From: Gemmiger_A avium
GTDB lineage: Bacteria > Bacillota > Clostridia > Oscillospirales > Ruminococcaceae
Reading direction: 5' to 3'
Length of the DNA stretch: 20,848 bases
Assembly (NCBI GenBank): GCA_019114585.1
Contig: DXFE01000051.1
Location: 1-20,848, forward strand
Below the pieces are notes generated by a model, which was not told where the DNA came from, did not search any database, and was given only the letters and a program-made list of their open reading frames with translations. Shown here one piece after another: positions 1-7,728 of the stretch. Every line of letters begins with the position of its first letter. The stretch's first letter is position 1. The position numbers and the translations under genes are program-made.

Positions 1-1
1 G

Positions 2-442
2 ATTCTGGACGAGCCCACCAGCGGCCTGGACCCGCTGATGCAGAGCCGGTTTGTGGAACTGATCGGCCGGGCGCGGGCCCGGGGGGCCACGGTGCTGCTG
101 TCCAGCCATCTGTTTGAAGAGGTAGAGCGCACCTGCACCCGGGCGGCGGTTCTGCGGGCCGGGCGGCTGGCGGCGGTGCAGCCGATGGAGCAGCTGCGCC
201 GCAGCAAGAGCCGCCGGTATGTATTCACCTTTGCCGATCCGGAAACGGCAGCGGCCGCGGCGGCCCGCTGGCCGGACGCCCGGGCGGAGGGTGTGCGGCT
301 GACCGCCCGGGTGCAGGGCGGCGAAAGCCTGCCCGCCCTGCTGGCGCTGGGTGCCGAATACGGGGCGCGGGATCTGGAGGCCCACGGCCTGACGCTGGAA
401 GAGAGCTTTTATCAGTACTATGAAAAGGAGGCGCGGCAATGA
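2..442 (+). CDS. ABC transporter ATP-binding protein, C-terminal part (5' end outside window)
   Basis: This is the last 146 residues of an ABC ATPase whose start lies before the window. The visible part opens with the Walker B and D-loop (ILDEPTSGLD, residues 1-10), followed by the switch histidine at H36 in LLSSHLFEE. These place it in the class of ATPases that pair with ABC-2 type permeases. After the ATPase core come about 80 residues of a variable C-terminal domain, as is common in drug, lantibiotic or polyether exporters of this type. Its stop codon overlaps the start of the permease gene (ATGA, 439-442), so the two are translationally coupled. The energised export function is well supported by family; the substrate is unknown. 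Walker A and signature motif cannot be seen here. Confidence 0.93.
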   Translation: MLDEPTSGLDPLMQSRFVELIGRARARGATVLLSSHLFEEVERTCTRAAVLRAGRLAAVQPMEQLRRSKSRRYVFTFADPETAAAAAARWPDARAEGVRLTARVQGGESLPALLALGAEYGARDLEAHGLTLEESFYQYYEKEARQ

Positions 443-1233
443 GCGGGACCCTTTTGCGGCGGGATGCCGCCACGGCCTGGCGGCCCTTTCTGATCATCGG
501 GGCGGTGCTGGCCATGTACGCCGGTGTGGTGACCAGCATGTTTGACCCGGAACTGGGCGAAAGCCTGCAGATGATGATGGAGGCCATGCCCCAGATGTTC
601 GCGGCTTTCGGTATGGCCAATCCGGGCAGCACGCTGGCCGCGTTCCTGGCCAACTATCTGTACGGATTTCTGTATCTGGCTTTGCCGCTGGTGCTGATCC
701 TGCTGCTGAACAGCCGGTTTATGGTGCGGTGGATCGACCGGGGCTCCATGGCCTGGCTGCTGGCCGCGCCGCTGCCCCGGCGCAAGCTGGCTGCCACCCA
801 GGCGGCGGCGCTTTCCGCCGCGGTGACCCTGTTGTGCCTGTGGATTGCCGGGCTGGGGCTGGCCCTGGCGGAGGGGATGTTCCCCGGCGAGCTGGAAATG
901 GAACGGTTTCTCTGGATGAACCTGGGGCTGTGGGCCCTTTTGCAGCTGCTGGCCGCCATCTGCTTTCTGGCCGGCTGCGCCGTGCCGGACAGTCGGCTGG
1001 CCACCGGTGCGGGCGGCGGGCTCTGCGTGCTGTTCCTGCTGCTGGACATGCTGGCCGGCATGGACGAAGCCTGGGAGGCGCTACGGTTTTTCACCCCGCT
1101 GACCCTGTACGATCCGATGGCCCTGAGCGAGGGCACCGCCCACCTTTGGATGGTGGCGGCGCTGGCCGGGGCGGCACTGGTTCTCTACGGACTGGGAACG
1201 GCGATCTTCTGCCGCCGGGATCTGAGCCTGTGA
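439..1233 (+). CDS. ABC-2 type transporter permease subunit
   Basis: A 264-residue hydrophobic protein with about six predicted membrane helices: one near residues 15-33, one near 73-92, a pair around 103-145, and further helices around 158-180, 193-208 and 236-258. A short cytoplasmic N-terminus precedes the first helix. This layout fits ABC-2 permeases that partner with a separate ATPase. The ATG overlaps the stop codon of the upstream ATPase gene, and the ribosome binding site AAAGGAGG lies inside that gene, so the pair forms one operon. Transcription ends at the strong hairpin just after the stop codon. The substrate cannot be deduced; antimicrobial peptide or drug export is typical of the family but is only a guess here. 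Confidence 0.88.
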   Translation: MSGTLLRRDAATAWRPFLIIGAVLAMYAGVVTSMFDPELGESLQMMMEAMPQMFAAFGMANPGSTLAAFLANYLYGFLYLALPLVLILLLNSRFMVRWIDRGSMAWLLAAPLPRRKLAATQAAALSAAVTLLCLWIAGLGLALAEGMFPGELEMERFLWMNLGLWALLQLLAAICFLAGCAVPDSRLATGAGGGLCVLFLLLDMLAGMDEAWEALRFFTPLTLYDPMALSEGTAHLWMVAALAGAALVLYGLGTAIFCRRDLSL

Positions 1234-1238
1234 CAGAC

Positions 1239-1272
1239 AAAAGAGCGGCCCCCAGGCGGGGGCCGCTCTTTT
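1239..1272. terminator. Bidirectional intrinsic terminator
   Basis: A perfect 15-bp stem (1239-1253 with 1258-1272) and a 4-nt loop, flanked by A-runs on the left and T-runs on the right, so it can act in both directions. It ends the ABC-2 operon on + and the yitT-UPF0145 operon on -. Confidence 0.93.
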
Positions 1273-1289
1273 CGTTTATATGCTGCGCG

Positions 1290-1610
1290 TTATGCAATAA
1301 CCACGGCGGTACCGGAAGCGCTGACCATGAGCATGCCGTTGTCGCTGCCCAGCACCTCATAGTCCACATCCACCGCCACCACGGCGTTGGCGCCCAGAGC
1401 GGCGGCGCGCTGCTTCATCTCTTCCAGCGCGGCTTCCCGGGCCTGGATCAGCTCCTCCTCATAGGTACCGGAACGGCCGCCGAAAAAGTTGCTGAAACCA
1501 GCCATCACGTCCTTGACGAAGTTGACACCGGCGATGACCTCGCCGAACACAACACCTTTATACTCCTGAATGGGATGGCCCTCCACCCCGGGGGTCGTGG
1601 TAACGATCAT
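1290..1610 (-). CDS. UPF0145 (YbjQ-like) family protein
   Basis: A 106-residue protein of the UPF0145/YbjQ family, annotated in many genomes as a heavy-metal-binding domain protein. The family signature is visible as a start MIVTTTPGVEG, the central VVFGEVIAGVNFVKD stretch, and the end region LGANAVVAVDVDYEV followed by ASGTAVVI. It is a small soluble protein with no signal peptide or membrane segment. The start at 1610 is chosen because AAGGAGG sits 7 nt upstream; the frame stays open for 19 more codons, but these lack a ribosome binding site. It follows the yitT-like gene by 43 bp and probably shares its transcript. The biochemical role of this family is not established, and no cysteine-rich metal site is visible here. 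Confidence 0.9.
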   Translation of the reverse strand: MIVTTTPGVEGHPIQEYKGVVFGEVIAGVNFVKDVMAGFSNFFGGRSGTYEEELIQAREAALEEMKQRAAALGANAVVAVDVDYEVLGSDNGMLMVSASGTAVVIA

Positions 1611-1653
1611 GGTTGTACCTCCTTGCAGGTCAGTGGTCGGATGCATGGCCGGT

Positions 1654-2265
1654 TCATTCCCGCACACGCCGGGGCAGACGCACCCGCTGCACCCAGCCGA
1701 TCAGCTGCCCGGAGATCAGCACCGTGAGCAGTGAATAGCCGATACGGCTCAGCGGAATGTAGCTGACCGACAGCCCCAGTACCAGCAGATCAAACAACAG
1801 GTAGGCCCATTGCAGCGGAACGCCGGTCACCTTGGAGGTGGCCATGGCCAGCGCATCGTCGCCGCTGGGGGCGCCGCCGGCCCGGACTGCCAGGCCCACG
1901 CCTACGCCCACGAACAAAGCACCCGCCACCGCCGCCGCGATGGGCATCTCCGCCAGCTGGGGCCAGAGGGGGTCGAACTGTTCAAACAGGGCGTAGAACA
2001 GCGAAAATCCGCCGCCTGCCACCGCTGAATACAGGATAAAGCGGCGGCCCAGCAGCCGCCAGCCCAGCAGATAGCAGGCAAGGTTCATCACCAGGCCGCT
2101 GACGGCGGGCGAAAGCCCGAACCAGTACTCCAGCAGCAGGGTGAGGCCCAGCACACCGCCTTCGGTGACGCCGGAAAGGGAATGAACATTATACAGGCCG
2201 AATGCAAGGATCGCACTGCCAAGCAGGGCAACCGCACAATTTTTCGGCCTCAGCCGGGTAATCAA
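1654..2265 (-). CDS. YitT/YczE-type integral membrane protein
   Basis: About 203 residues with five or six membrane helices and the conserved glycine-rich stretch ending GGAPSGDDALAMATS, which is typical of the YczE/YyaS/YitT group of Firmicute membrane proteins. The C-terminal DUF2179 domain found in full-length YitT is missing, so this is the short form. The start is placed at a TTG codon at 2265, preceded at 9 nt by AAAGGA. An ATG farther upstream (2319) is unlikely because a good promoter (-10 at 2290-2295) lies inside that extension. Function of the family is unknown; transport of small molecules is sometimes proposed. It is co-directional with the UPF0145 gene and divergent from the MATE gene. 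Confidence 0.85.
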   Translation of the reverse strand: MITRLRPKNCAVALLGSAILAFGLYNVHSLSGVTEGGVLGLTLLLEYWFGLSPAVSGLVMNLACYLLGWRLLGRRFILYSAVAGGGFSLFYALFEQFDPLWPQLAEMPIAAAVAGALFVGVGVGLAVRAGGAPSGDDALAMATSKVTGVPLQWAYLLFDLLVLGLSVSYIPLSRIGYSLLTVLISGQLIGWVQRVRLPRRVRE

Positions 2266-2289
2266 ACTAACACATCCTTTCTTACCGAT

Positions 2290-2319
2290 ATTGTAGCATA
2301 TCCCCCGCATGCCGGGCAA
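2290..2319 (-). promoter_or_regulatory. Sigma-A-type promoter of the yitT-like gene
   Basis: On the minus strand TTGCCC (2319-2314) is followed after 18 bp by TACAAT (2295-2290). The predicted transcript start near 2283 gives a leader of about 18 nt to the TTG start codon. The -35 box lies in one arm of the inverted repeat at 2312-2342. Confidence 0.68.
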
Positions 2320-2342
2320 GCCCCCGCCCGGGGCTTGCCCGG
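2312..2342. repeat. Perfect 13-bp inverted repeat between divergent promoters
   Basis: Arms 2312-2324 and 2330-2342 are exact reverse complements (CCGGGCAAGCCCC type) with a 5-nt spacer. Each arm contains one TTGCCC -35 box, one per strand. It has no T-run, so it is not an obvious terminator. It could be an operator for coordinated control of yitT and the MATE gene, or simply a by-product of symmetrical promoters. Confidence 0.75.
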
Positions 2343-2363
2343 TGTGTCAAGGTATGGTATATT
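2335..2363 (+). promoter_or_regulatory. Sigma-A-type promoter of the MATE transporter gene
   Basis: TTGCCC (2335-2340), 17-bp spacer, TATATT (2358-2363). The transcript would start near 2370, 58 nt before the ATG. The -35 box lies in the right arm of the inverted repeat. Confidence 0.7.
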
Positions 2364-2427
2364 TACATGATATGCCCGCACCCGGCAGCGGTGCGGAGAA
2401 TCTGCGGCAAAACAGGAGGAATCACAC

Positions 2428-3792
2428 ATGGCACGGCAGGTGGAGCTGCTGGAGGGCAGCATTCCCGGTACCCTTACCCGGCTGGCGGCCCCGATCATGG
2501 GTTCGCAGCTGATCCAGATGGCCTACAATCTGGTGGATATGCTCTGGATCGGCTGGATCGGCGCCGGGGCAGTGGCGGCGGTGGGTGCCGCCGGTATGTA
2601 CGTATGGCTGGCCAACGGCCTGGTGGTGCTGGCCCGGATGGGCGGCCAGGTGCTGGTGGCCCAGAATCTGGGCGCGGGCGACCGTCCCCTGGCCGGGCGC
2701 TGCGCGGCGGAGGCCATCCGCCTGGGCAGCACGCTGGCGGTTCTGACCACCCTGGTGACGGTGGGGCTGAACGGCCCGCTGATCCGGCTGCTGGGGCTGA
2801 ACGGGGCGGACGTGATCGCCCAGGGGCGCACCTATCTGGTGATCGTGGGGCTGGGCATGGTGTTCACCTTTCTGAACCCGCTGCTCACCGCCCTGATTAC
2901 CGCCACCGGCAACAGCCGCACCCCTTTTGCGGCCATGTGTGCCGGGCTGGGCATCAACTTTATTCTGGACCCGGCGCTGATCTTCGGCTGGGGCCCTCTG
3001 CCCGCCTGGGGCGTGGGCGGCGCAGCCGCGGCCACCGTGCTGGCCCAGGCGGTGGTGTTTGTGTTTCTGCTGGCCTATGCCCGGAACGACGAGAACCTGT
3101 TCCGGTATGTGCATCTGCGCCAGAAGCCCGACCGGCAGCTGCTGGGTCGGCTGTGCCGCATCAGTGCACCGGCCACGGTGCAGAATGCGCTGTTCCCGCT
3201 GATCGCCATGGTGATCAGCCGGCTGGTGGCCAGCTGGGGCGACGATGCCGTGGCGGTGCAGAAGGTGGGCAGCCAGGTGGAATCCATCAGCTGGATGGTG
3301 GCGGACGGTTTTGCCATGGCGCTGAACAGTTTCATCGGCCAGAACTACGGGGCGGGCAATACCCTGCGTGCCCGGCAGGGCTACCGGGTGGCCATGCGGC
3401 TGATGACCCTGTGGGGCCTTTTGTGCACCGGGCTGCTGATCGGGCTGGCCCGGCCGATCTTTTCGCTGTTCATCCATGAGTCCGCTGTGCAGACAATGGG
3501 CCAGAGTTATCTGGTGATTCTGGGCTTTTCCGAGCTGTTCATGTGCTGGGAGATCCTGGTGGCCGGGGCCTTTGCGGGCTTTGGCAGCACCCTGATCCCC
3601 AGCCTGGTAAGCACCGTTCTCACCGCCGCCCGTATCCCGCTGGCACTGGCGCTGAGCAGCACCGCCCTGGGGCTGAACGGCGTATGGTGGAGCATCTCGC
3701 TGAGCAGCATCGGCAAGGGGATTCTGCTGGTGATTGCCTTTGCCTGGTTCCAGCGGCGCATTCCGGATCGGGCCCCCCGCGCGGGCACTTGA
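2428..3792 (+). CDS. MATE family multidrug efflux transporter
   Basis: A 454-residue protein with about 12 membrane helices in two similar halves, the length and architecture of MATE (multi-antimicrobial extrusion) transporters, which expel drugs or metabolites in exchange for sodium ions or protons. Recognisable family stretches are the N-terminal LTRLAAPIMGSQLIQMAYNL, the ATGNSRTPF motif between helices, and in the second half GFAMALNSFIGQNYGAGN. The start ATG at 2428 has AGGAGG 9 nt upstream. It has its own promoter at 2335-2363. No terminator is visible after the gene, so transcription may continue into the symporter gene downstream. Substrates cannot be predicted. The family assignment is secure. 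Confidence 0.95.
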   Translation: MARQVELLEGSIPGTLTRLAAPIMGSQLIQMAYNLVDMLWIGWIGAGAVAAVGAAGMYVWLANGLVVLARMGGQVLVAQNLGAGDRPLAGRCAAEAIRLGSTLAVLTTLVTVGLNGPLIRLLGLNGADVIAQGRTYLVIVGLGMVFTFLNPLLTALITATGNSRTPFAAMCAGLGINFILDPALIFGWGPLPAWGVGGAAAATVLAQAVVFVFLLAYARNDENLFRYVHLRQKPDRQLLGRLCRISAPATVQNALFPLIAMVISRLVASWGDDAVAVQKVGSQVESISWMVADGFAMALNSFIGQNYGAGNTLRARQGYRVAMRLMTLWGLLCTGLLIGLARPIFSLFIHESAVQTMGQSYLVILGFSELFMCWEILVAGAFAGFGSTLIPSLVSTVLTAARIPLALALSSTALGLNGVWWSISLSSIGKGILLVIAFAWFQRRIPDRAPRAGT

Positions 3793-3812
3793 ACGATTTA
3801 GAGAAAAAAAGT

Positions 3813-3841
3813 TTGCTATTGCGGCTGAAATCCGCTACAAT
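3813..3841 (+). promoter_or_regulatory. Sigma-A-type promoter of the putP-like gene
   Basis: TTGCTA (3813-3818), 17-bp spacer, TACAAT (3836-3841), starting 21 bp after the MATE stop codon. Predicted transcript start is near 3848. This argues that translation starts at or after 3881. Confidence 0.75.
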
Positions 3842-3880
3842 AAGCCATATACGGTTCGTGCGTTCACGGCAGCGCGCGCA

Positions 3881-5464
3881 ATGGTGGGATTTGTAGTGGA
3901 TGGGAATACCTTGAAAACCTTGATCGCCATGTGCTGCTACATGGCCTGCGTGGTGGGCATCGGGCTGTTTTTCGCCCGCCGCGCCAACCAGAGCACCGAG
4001 AACTATTTTCTCGGCGGACGAAGTCTGGGGCCCTGGATTGCGGCCATGAGCGCCGAGGCCTCGGACATGAGCGGCTGGCTGCTGATGGGTCTGCCCGGCG
4101 TGGCCTACTGGTGCGGCGTGTCCGACGCGGCCTGGACCGCCATCGGCCTGGCGGTAGGCACCTACCTGAACTGGCTGCTGGTGGCCCGGCGGCTGCGCTG
4201 CTACTCGGTGGTGGCGGGGGACGCCATCACCATTCCGGAGTTCTTCTCCGCCCGCTTCAAGGAGAGGAAAAAGGTGCTGCTGACCATCTCGGCGGTATTC
4301 ATCCTGGTGTTCTTCACGGTGTACGCCGCCAGCTGTTTTGTGACCTGCGGCAAGCTGTTCAGCACCCTGTTCGGCTTCTCCTACCAGAGCATGATGATCG
4401 CCGGGGCGGTGTTCGTGATCTTCTACACGGTGGTGGGCGGTTTTCTGGCGGAAAGCGCCTCCGATTTCATGCAGGCTGTGGTGATGATCCTGGCGCTGGC
4501 GCTGATCCTGGGCACCGGCGTGGCCGCGGCCGGCGGACTGGACGCGGTGCTGCAGAATGTGTCCTCCATTCCGGGCTTTCTGGATTTCTTCGGCATCGCC
4601 CAGCCGGTGGTGACCGACGGCGTTCAGCAGGTGGCAAACGGTGCGTCCCAGTTTGGTGAGGCGGGTTCCTACGGGCTGCTCACCATTCTGAGCACCCTGT
4701 CCTGGGGGCTTGGCTACTTCGGCGTGCCCCAGGTTCTTTTGCGGTTCATGGCCATCCGCAAAACCAGCGAGCTGACCAAATCCCGCCGGATCGCCACCAT
4801 CTGGTGCGTGATCAGCCTGGGCTGCGCGGTGCTGATCGGCCTGGTGGGCCGTACCCTGTACCCCACCGCCCTGCTCACCGCCAGCGACGCGGAGAATATC
4901 TTCATTGTGCTGAGCACCAACCTGCTGCCCCCGCTGCTGGCGGGCGTGGTGATGGCCGGTATTCTGGCCGCCACCATCTCCTCTTCCGACTCCTACCTGC
5001 TGATCGCGGCCTCGGCCTTTGCCAAGAACATCTACCAGGGTGTGCTGAAAAAGGATGCCAGCGACAAGAAGGTGCTGTGGGTCAGCCGCATCATGCTGCT
5101 GGTGATCTCGGCGGTGGGTGTGGTGATTGCGCTGGATGAAAACAGCGTTATCTTCACCCTGGTGGCCTTTGCCTGGGCGGGCTTTGGCGCCACCTTCGGG
5201 CCGATCATGCTCACCAGCCTGTTCTGGAAACGCACCACCTGGGCGGGCGCGATTGCCGGCATGGTCACCGGCGCGGTGAGCGTCTTTGTGTGGAAGCTGG
5301 CCATCAAGCCTCTGGGCAGCATCTTCGGCATCTACGAGCTGCTGCCGGCCTTCCTGCTGAGCCTGGTGGTGATCGTGGCGGTCTCCCTGCTGGACAAGGA
5401 GCCCCCCGCCGACGTGCTGGCCGAGTTCAAGCTGGCCCGGGAAAACGCCCGCAACAACATCTGA
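3881..5464 (+). CDS. putP: Sodium/proline symporter (SSS family, PutP-like)
   Basis: Secondary transporter of the sodium:solute symporter family, most like PutP, which imports L-proline with Na+. The diagnostic stretch FLGGRSLGPW followed by SAEASDMSGWLLMGLPG (around residues 44-73) matches the PutP signature, including the Asp (D62) equivalent to the essential Na+ ligand region of E. coli PutP. The TISSSDSYLL stretch (365-374) carries the Thr/Ser residues of the second part of the Na2 site. About 13 membrane helices are expected. The start is uncertain: ATG 3881 lacks a clear ribosome binding site, and GTG 3896 or TTG 3911 (after GGATGGG) are alternatives giving 522 or 517 residues. The gene ends at a strong terminator. 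Proline is the likely substrate by family, not proven. Confidence 0.92.
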   Translation: MVGFVVDGNTLKTLIAMCCYMACVVGIGLFFARRANQSTENYFLGGRSLGPWIAAMSAEASDMSGWLLMGLPGVAYWCGVSDAAWTAIGLAVGTYLNWLLVARRLRCYSVVAGDAITIPEFFSARFKERKKVLLTISAVFILVFFTVYAASCFVTCGKLFSTLFGFSYQSMMIAGAVFVIFYTVVGGFLAESASDFMQAVVMILALALILGTGVAAAGGLDAVLQNVSSIPGFLDFFGIAQPVVTDGVQQVANGASQFGEAGSYGLLTILSTLSWGLGYFGVPQVLLRFMAIRKTSELTKSRRIATIWCVISLGCAVLIGLVGRTLYPTALLTASDAENIFIVLSTNLLPPLLAGVVMAGILAATISSSDSYLLIAASAFAKNIYQGVLKKDASDKKVLWVSRIMLLVISAVGVVIALDENSVIFTLVAFAWAGFGATFGPIMLTSLFWKRTTWAGAIAGMVTGAVSVFVWKLAIKPLGSIFGIYELLPAFLLSLVVIVAVSLLDKEPPADVLAEFKLARENARNNI

Positions 5465-5473
5465 GTTACATAG

Positions 5474-5511
5474 AAAAACGGTCTGGCGCCGCGTGGCGTC
5501 AGACCGTTTTT
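5474..5511. terminator. Bidirectional intrinsic terminator
   Basis: A 17-bp stem (5474-5490 with 5495-5511, one G-U pair) with a 4-nt loop, A-run on the left and T-run on the right. It serves putP on + and the kinase-phosphoesterase operon on -. Confidence 0.93.
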
Positions 5512-5522
5512 TGTATGTGGTT

Positions 5523-6065
5523 TTACCAGGCCAGGCTGTCCAGCGCTTCGCCGGAAAGCCGCCGGGTGGTGAACACCCCGTCCTCAAAGGTCATATAGCT
5601 GTGGGTGCCGTCCTTCGGGATGGACACGCTGCCCGGATTCAGGATCAGGATATCCCCTTTGCGCTCCAGATGCTTGACATGCACATGGCCGAACGCAAAG
5701 GCGCTGCCCGCCGCCAGCGGGGGCAGGTGGTCCGGGTCAAAGTGGTGGCCATGGGTGGCAAACAGGGTACGGCCATCCGGGAACAGGATATTGGCGTAGT
5801 CTGCCATCACCGGGAACTCCAGCACCATCTGGTCCACCTCCGCCTCACAGTTGCCCCGCACGGCGGTGATCCGGTCTTTCAGACTGTTCAGCATGGGGAT
5901 CACCTGCTTGGGGGCGTATTCCTCGGGCAGGTCGTTGCGGGGGCCGTGGTAGAGCAGATCTCCCAGCAGCAGGATGCGGTCAGGGGCAAACTCCTCAATC
6001 CGGGCCATCAGCTGCCGGCAGCAGGCGGCCGAGCCGTGAATGTCCGACGCGATCAGCAGTTTCAT
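5523..6065 (-). CDS. Metallophosphoesterase, YfcE/MJ0936 family
   Basis: A 180-residue cytosolic phosphodiesterase of the calcineurin-like superfamily. All metal-binding motifs are present: DIHG (D8, H10), GDLLYHGP (D36), RGNCE (N72), THGH (H105, H107) and GHVH (H127, H129). E. coli YfcE is similar in size (about 184 residues), is manganese-dependent and hydrolyses phosphodiesters in vitro; its natural substrate is unknown. The ATG overlaps the stop codon of the upstream acetyltransferase-kinase gene by 4 nt (ATGA), with AGGAGG inside that gene, so the two are translationally coupled. This suggests a role on a sugar phosphate or nucleotide-sugar made or used by the kinase, which is inference. 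Transcription ends at the hairpin 12 bp after the stop codon. Confidence 0.93.
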   Translation of the reverse strand: MKLLIASDIHGSAACCRQLMARIEEFAPDRILLLGDLLYHGPRNDLPEEYAPKQVIPMLNSLKDRITAVRGNCEAEVDQMVLEFPVMADYANILFPDGRTLFATHGHHFDPDHLPPLAAGSAFAFGHVHVKHLERKGDILILNPGSVSIPKDGTHSYMTFEDGVFTTRRLSGEALDSLAW

Positions 6066-7702
6066 GCGTTTTCCTCCTGGCTGTAGCGGGCCACAATGGC
6101 CTTCATCTCATCAAAATGCTGCTCCATCTCATCCACCAGGCGGAACTGGGTGCGGGCCCGCACCAGGTTGTGGGTGGCATACTGGGTCTTGAAGTATTCG
6201 TCTCCCCGCAGATAATCGGTCAGGAAGCGGATGCCGCATTCCAGCGTCAGCAGCCGCGCGCCCCAGGGCAGATACTCCTTTTCGGTATCGGTCAGCACCG
6301 GGCCGGCGGTTTCCAGATAGCCCTTGGTGTACAGCTCGAACAGATTCAGATCGAAGTGTACCTTGGCCAGGTCCTTTTCATCCTCCGCGCCGGTGGACGC
6401 ACCGAACCGGATGGAATCCCCGAAATCGCTCAGCGCCAGGCCGGGCATGATGGTGTCCAGGTCGATGATGCACAGGCCCTTGCCGGTCTTTTCATCAAAC
6501 AGGATGTTGTTCAGCTTGGTGTCGTTGTGGGTCACCCGCAGCGGCAGCTTTCCCTGGCGCAGCAGTTCCATCAGCACGCTGCAGTCCGCCTTGCGGGCCA
6601 TCACGAACTGGATCTCCTTTTTGCAGGTGCGGGCCCGGTTTTTCACATCCCGGCGCACCGCCTGTTCAAAGTCGGCCAGGCGGCTCTCGGTATTGTGGAA
6701 GTTGGGAATGGTCTCGTACAGGGTGTCGGCGGGATAGCCGCCCAGCTGACAGAGGAAATGGCCGAAGCTGCGGGCGGACTGGTAGAACTGCTCCGGGTCC
6801 TCCACGCTCTGGTAGCAGACCGAATCCGGGATGAAGTTGTAGCAGCGCCAGGGCTGACCCTTGCCGTCCTCAAAATAGGGCTCGCCGGATTTGGTCTTGA
6901 TGTAGCTCAGGGTCTCCCGGTCCGGGTCGCCGCCCGCCTCGCGGATCTGGCGGCGCAGATACTCGGTCACGCCGAAGATATTCTCCATGACCTGCCGGGG
7001 CTGCTTGAACACGTTGGTGTTCACCCGCTGCATCACATAGGCCAGCACGTCGCCGCCCTGGCCGTCCGGCACGTAGACCGCGTAGGTCTCGTTGATGTGC
7101 CCGGCGCCAAAAGGCCGCACGTAGCTGCACTGGTTGCCGAAGCCGAAGGCGTAGAGCGCATCCTCCAGTTCCAGGCTGTCCACCCCGTCGATCTTTCGGC
7201 GGGTGGAGAAGATCACCTGGCCCGCCTCCACCTTGACCAGCGGTTCAATGGTGCAGTTGGCCTTGACCACGCTGCCCAGGCAGATATGGGCCCCGGCCCC
7301 TACCCGGCTGTCGTGATCCACGATGGCGCCCGCGTTGATCAGGCAGCCTTTTTCGATCACCGTGTGGGTGTTCACCACCGCCCGCTGCATCACAAAGCAC
7401 CCGGGTTCCAGCACCGCCGAGGGGCTGACCACCGCGCTGGGATGCACCAGCGGCGGCACGGCAAAACCCGCCTCCAGCAGCTTGTCCACCCAATGCAGAC
7501 GCATTTTGTTATTGCCGAACGCGGCCACCGCCTGGGAATACTCCGGCAGACAGGCCTCGTAATCCACGCATTTGCCGATGACCCGGCTGTCCTTGGACGC
7601 ATCGTCCAGAAAGGCGATTTTTTCATACTGGCCGGTAAGCTGCGCCGTCTCGGCCACCATCTGGCCAAAGCCGCCGGCCCCCAGAATCAGAAGATTGGAC
7701 AT
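6062..7702 (-). CDS. Fusion: NeuD/PglD-like O-acetyltransferase domain + N-acetylhexosamine 1-kinase (NahK-like)
   Basis: A 546-residue two-domain protein. Residues 1-165 resemble sialic-acid/bacillosamine acetyltransferases (NeuD/PglD): a Rossmann-like start (LLILGAGGFGQMVAE) and left-handed beta-helix hexapeptides (LVHPSAVVSPSAV onward) with the family's catalytic-type His in IVDHDSRVG (H130). The last helix coils that normally bind acetyl-CoA look shortened. Residues 176-546 match, over full length, Bifidobacterium NahK (about 359 residues), a kinase of the aminoglycoside phosphotransferase fold that phosphorylates GlcNAc/GalNAc at C1: GAGHINETY (199-207), catalytic loop RVTHNDTKLNNIL (D394), IDLDTIMPG (D414, D416), DFGDSIRFGAST (D426). 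Start ATG 7702 has GGGAGG 8 nt upstream; the frame is open further upstream but crosses a promoter and terminator. No frameshift is needed for the fusion. The sugar phosphate made is inferred. Confidence 0.88.
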   Translation of the reverse strand: MSNLLILGAGGFGQMVAETAQLTGQYEKIAFLDDASKDSRVIGKCVDYEACLPEYSQAVAAFGNNKMRLHWVDKLLEAGFAVPPLVHPSAVVSPSAVLEPGCFVMQRAVVNTHTVIEKGCLINAGAIVDHDSRVGAGAHICLGSVVKANCTIEPLVKVEAGQVIFSTRRKIDGVDSLELEDALYAFGFGNQCSYVRPFGAGHINETYAVYVPDGQGGDVLAYVMQRVNTNVFKQPRQVMENIFGVTEYLRRQIREAGGDPDRETLSYIKTKSGEPYFEDGKGQPWRCYNFIPDSVCYQSVEDPEQFYQSARSFGHFLCQLGGYPADTLYETIPNFHNTESRLADFEQAVRRDVKNRARTCKKEIQFVMARKADCSVLMELLRQGKLPLRVTHNDTKLNNILFDEKTGKGLCIIDLDTIMPGLALSDFGDSIRFGASTGAEDEKDLAKVHFDLNLFELYTKGYLETAGPVLTDTEKEYLPWGARLLTLECGIRFLTDYLRGDEYFKTQYATHNLVRARTQFRLVDEMEQHFDEMKAIVARYSQEENA

Positions 7703-7728
7703 GAAGATGCCCTCCCTGTAAAAATTGT

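Noticed and set aside
3620..5587. Long open frame on the minus strand opposite putP (over 650 codons), and similar ones opposite other genes (6116-7978 +, 7791-9740 +, 9751-11820 +, 14875-16878 -)
   Set aside because: Their translations are low-complexity, rich in His, Gln, Gly and Ala, with no domain signatures. They mirror well-supported genes and arise from the GC-rich codon bias of the other strand.
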